12,879 nt of DNA. Source: Candidatus Altarchaeota archaeon. Its GTDB lineage: Archaea; Altiarchaeota; Altiarchaeia; JAFGQM01. Below the pieces are notes generated by a model. It was not told the origin of the DNA. It saw only the letters and a program-made list of their open reading frames with translations, and did no database searches. A program made the translations under genes and the position numbers. This document shows positions 12,437 to 12,879 of the stretch, piece by piece (within the stretch, counting starts at the first letter, position 1; every line of letters starts with the position of its first letter). The stretch lies in the NCBI GenBank assembly GCA_016935655.1, contig JAFGQM010000144.1:1-12879 (forward strand). The letters are read 5' to 3'.

Positions 12437-12879
12437 AAATAAAGATAGGCGGAGAAACCAAGGACTACCGGAGCATCTGGATGGAAGACGGCATAATAAG
12501 GATGATTGACCAGACGCTGGTACCCTATGAGTTCAAGATTCACGACTGCGGAGACTATCAAAAGGTCGCTGAGGCGATAAAGACCATGGTGATACGCGGC
12601 GCGCCAGCAATAGGTGCCGCGGGCTGCTACGGCATGGCGATTGCAGTCCTGAAGAAGGAGGATTTGAAGAAGGCTGCCCAGGTGCTGCGCGCTACCAGGC
12701 CCACAGCCTATGACTTGTTTGATGCGATTGATTTCTTCGAAAAGAAGTTTAAGGAAAACACGGATCCGGTGAGGATAGCAAATGATTACGCCGATGCCAG
12801 CGCCGAAAGGTGCAGAAAGATCGGCGAGGTTGGGGAGAAGCTGATAAACGACGGCGCGCGCATTCTCACACACTGCAAC
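12433..12879 (+). CDS. mtnA: S-methyl-5-thioribose-1-phosphate isomerase, N-terminal part (cut by window edge)
   Basis: This reading frame is open to the window end (149 residues). It starts at the ATG overlapping the dehydrogenase stop. Family marks of MtnA (eIF2B-like fold) are IDQTLVPYEF (25-34), IKTMVIRGAPAIGAAG (about 49-64), the RPTAYDL block, and a terminal ILTHCN. The Cys of HCN corresponds to the catalytic cysteine of MtnA, and the DQ-LP and RGAPAIG motifs separate it from aIF2B regulatory subunits and ribose-1,5-bisphosphate isomerase. The enzyme converts the aldose-1-phosphate of MTA salvage into the ketose-1-phosphate; relatives act on 5-deoxyribose-1-P. The catalytic Asp lies beyond the window. 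The operon order aldolase, dehydrogenase, isomerase places it one step before the aldolase in a salvage route. There is no ribosome site of its own; translation is coupled through the ATGA overlap. Confidence 0.9.
   Translation, partial: MKIKIGGETKDYRSIWMEDGIIRMIDQTLVPYEFKIHDCGDYQKVAEAIKTMVIRGAPAIGAAGCYGMAIAVLKKEDLKKAAQVLRATRPTAYDLFDAIDFFEKKFKENTDPVRIANDYADASAERCRKIGEVGEKLINDGARILTHCN

Noticed and set aside
11818..12873. 351-codon open frame on the minus strand opposite the dehydrogenase and mtnA
   Set aside because: The plus strand carries two full motif sets (zinc/Rossmann and MtnA). The antisense translation shows no family motifs and is explained by GC-biased third positions.
12433..12879. 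Translation factor aIF2B subunit or ribose-1,5-bisphosphate isomerase
   Set aside because: The DQ-LP, RGAPAIG and THCN motifs match MtnA-type isomerases, and the operon context is metabolic.

Overview
The window looks archaeal. The evidence is a set of TATA-like boxes about 23-29 bases upstream of start codons with little or no leader, alternating with GGAGG/GAGGTG/GGTG ribosome sites inside operons; an archaeal-type S-adenosylhomocysteine hydrolase N-terminus paired with a nucleoside deaminase; and a MoxR/DUF58/VWA cluster without the usual bacterial partners. The phylum cannot be fixed by eye; a euryarchaeal or DPANN-like uncultivated lineage is plausible. Coding density is very high: no gap exceeds about 75 bases, and I saw no tRNA, rRNA, CRISPR array or insertion sequence.

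Minus strand, 1-1511: a two-gene unit, read right to left, encoding an MTA/SAH/5'-deoxyadenosine-type deaminase (DadD/MtaD family) followed immediately by the start of S-adenosylhomocysteine hydrolase (ahcY, cut by the window edge). This unit handles the nucleoside by-products of SAM chemistry.

Minus strand, 1547-9292: a tight six-gene operon, each junction an overlap of 4 bases or a gap of at most 3. It encodes a single-pass coiled-coil protein, a three-TM protein with a long Gly/Ser linker, a MoxR AAA+ ATPase, a DUF58 protein, a BatA-like VWA membrane protein, and a large membrane protein with two VWA domains. It is probably a membrane-anchored MoxR/VWA chaperone or assembly machine. Its substrate is unknown, and the first two proteins look lineage-specific.

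Plus strand, 9331-10483: three separately promoted small genes. These are a class II (fuculose-phosphate type) aldolase sharing a 38-base divergent promoter region with the big operon, a 71-residue Cys4 protein, and an AT-rich small membrane protein.

Plus strand, 10558-12879: an operon of an LsrF-like class I aldolase/thiolase, a zinc-dependent medium-chain alcohol dehydrogenase, and methylthioribose-1-phosphate isomerase (mtnA, cut by the window edge at its catalytic Cys).

The two metabolic ends fit one story. DadD would deaminate 5'-deoxyadenosine, MTA or SAH. A phosphorylase not in this window would release the 1-phosphate sugar, and MtnA would isomerise it. One of the two aldolases would cleave it to DHAP plus an aldehyde, which the alcohol dehydrogenase would reduce. 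That amounts to an archaeal DHAP-shunt-like salvage locus in which an LsrF homologue may stand in for the usual class II aldolase. The route is inferred from family membership and gene order.
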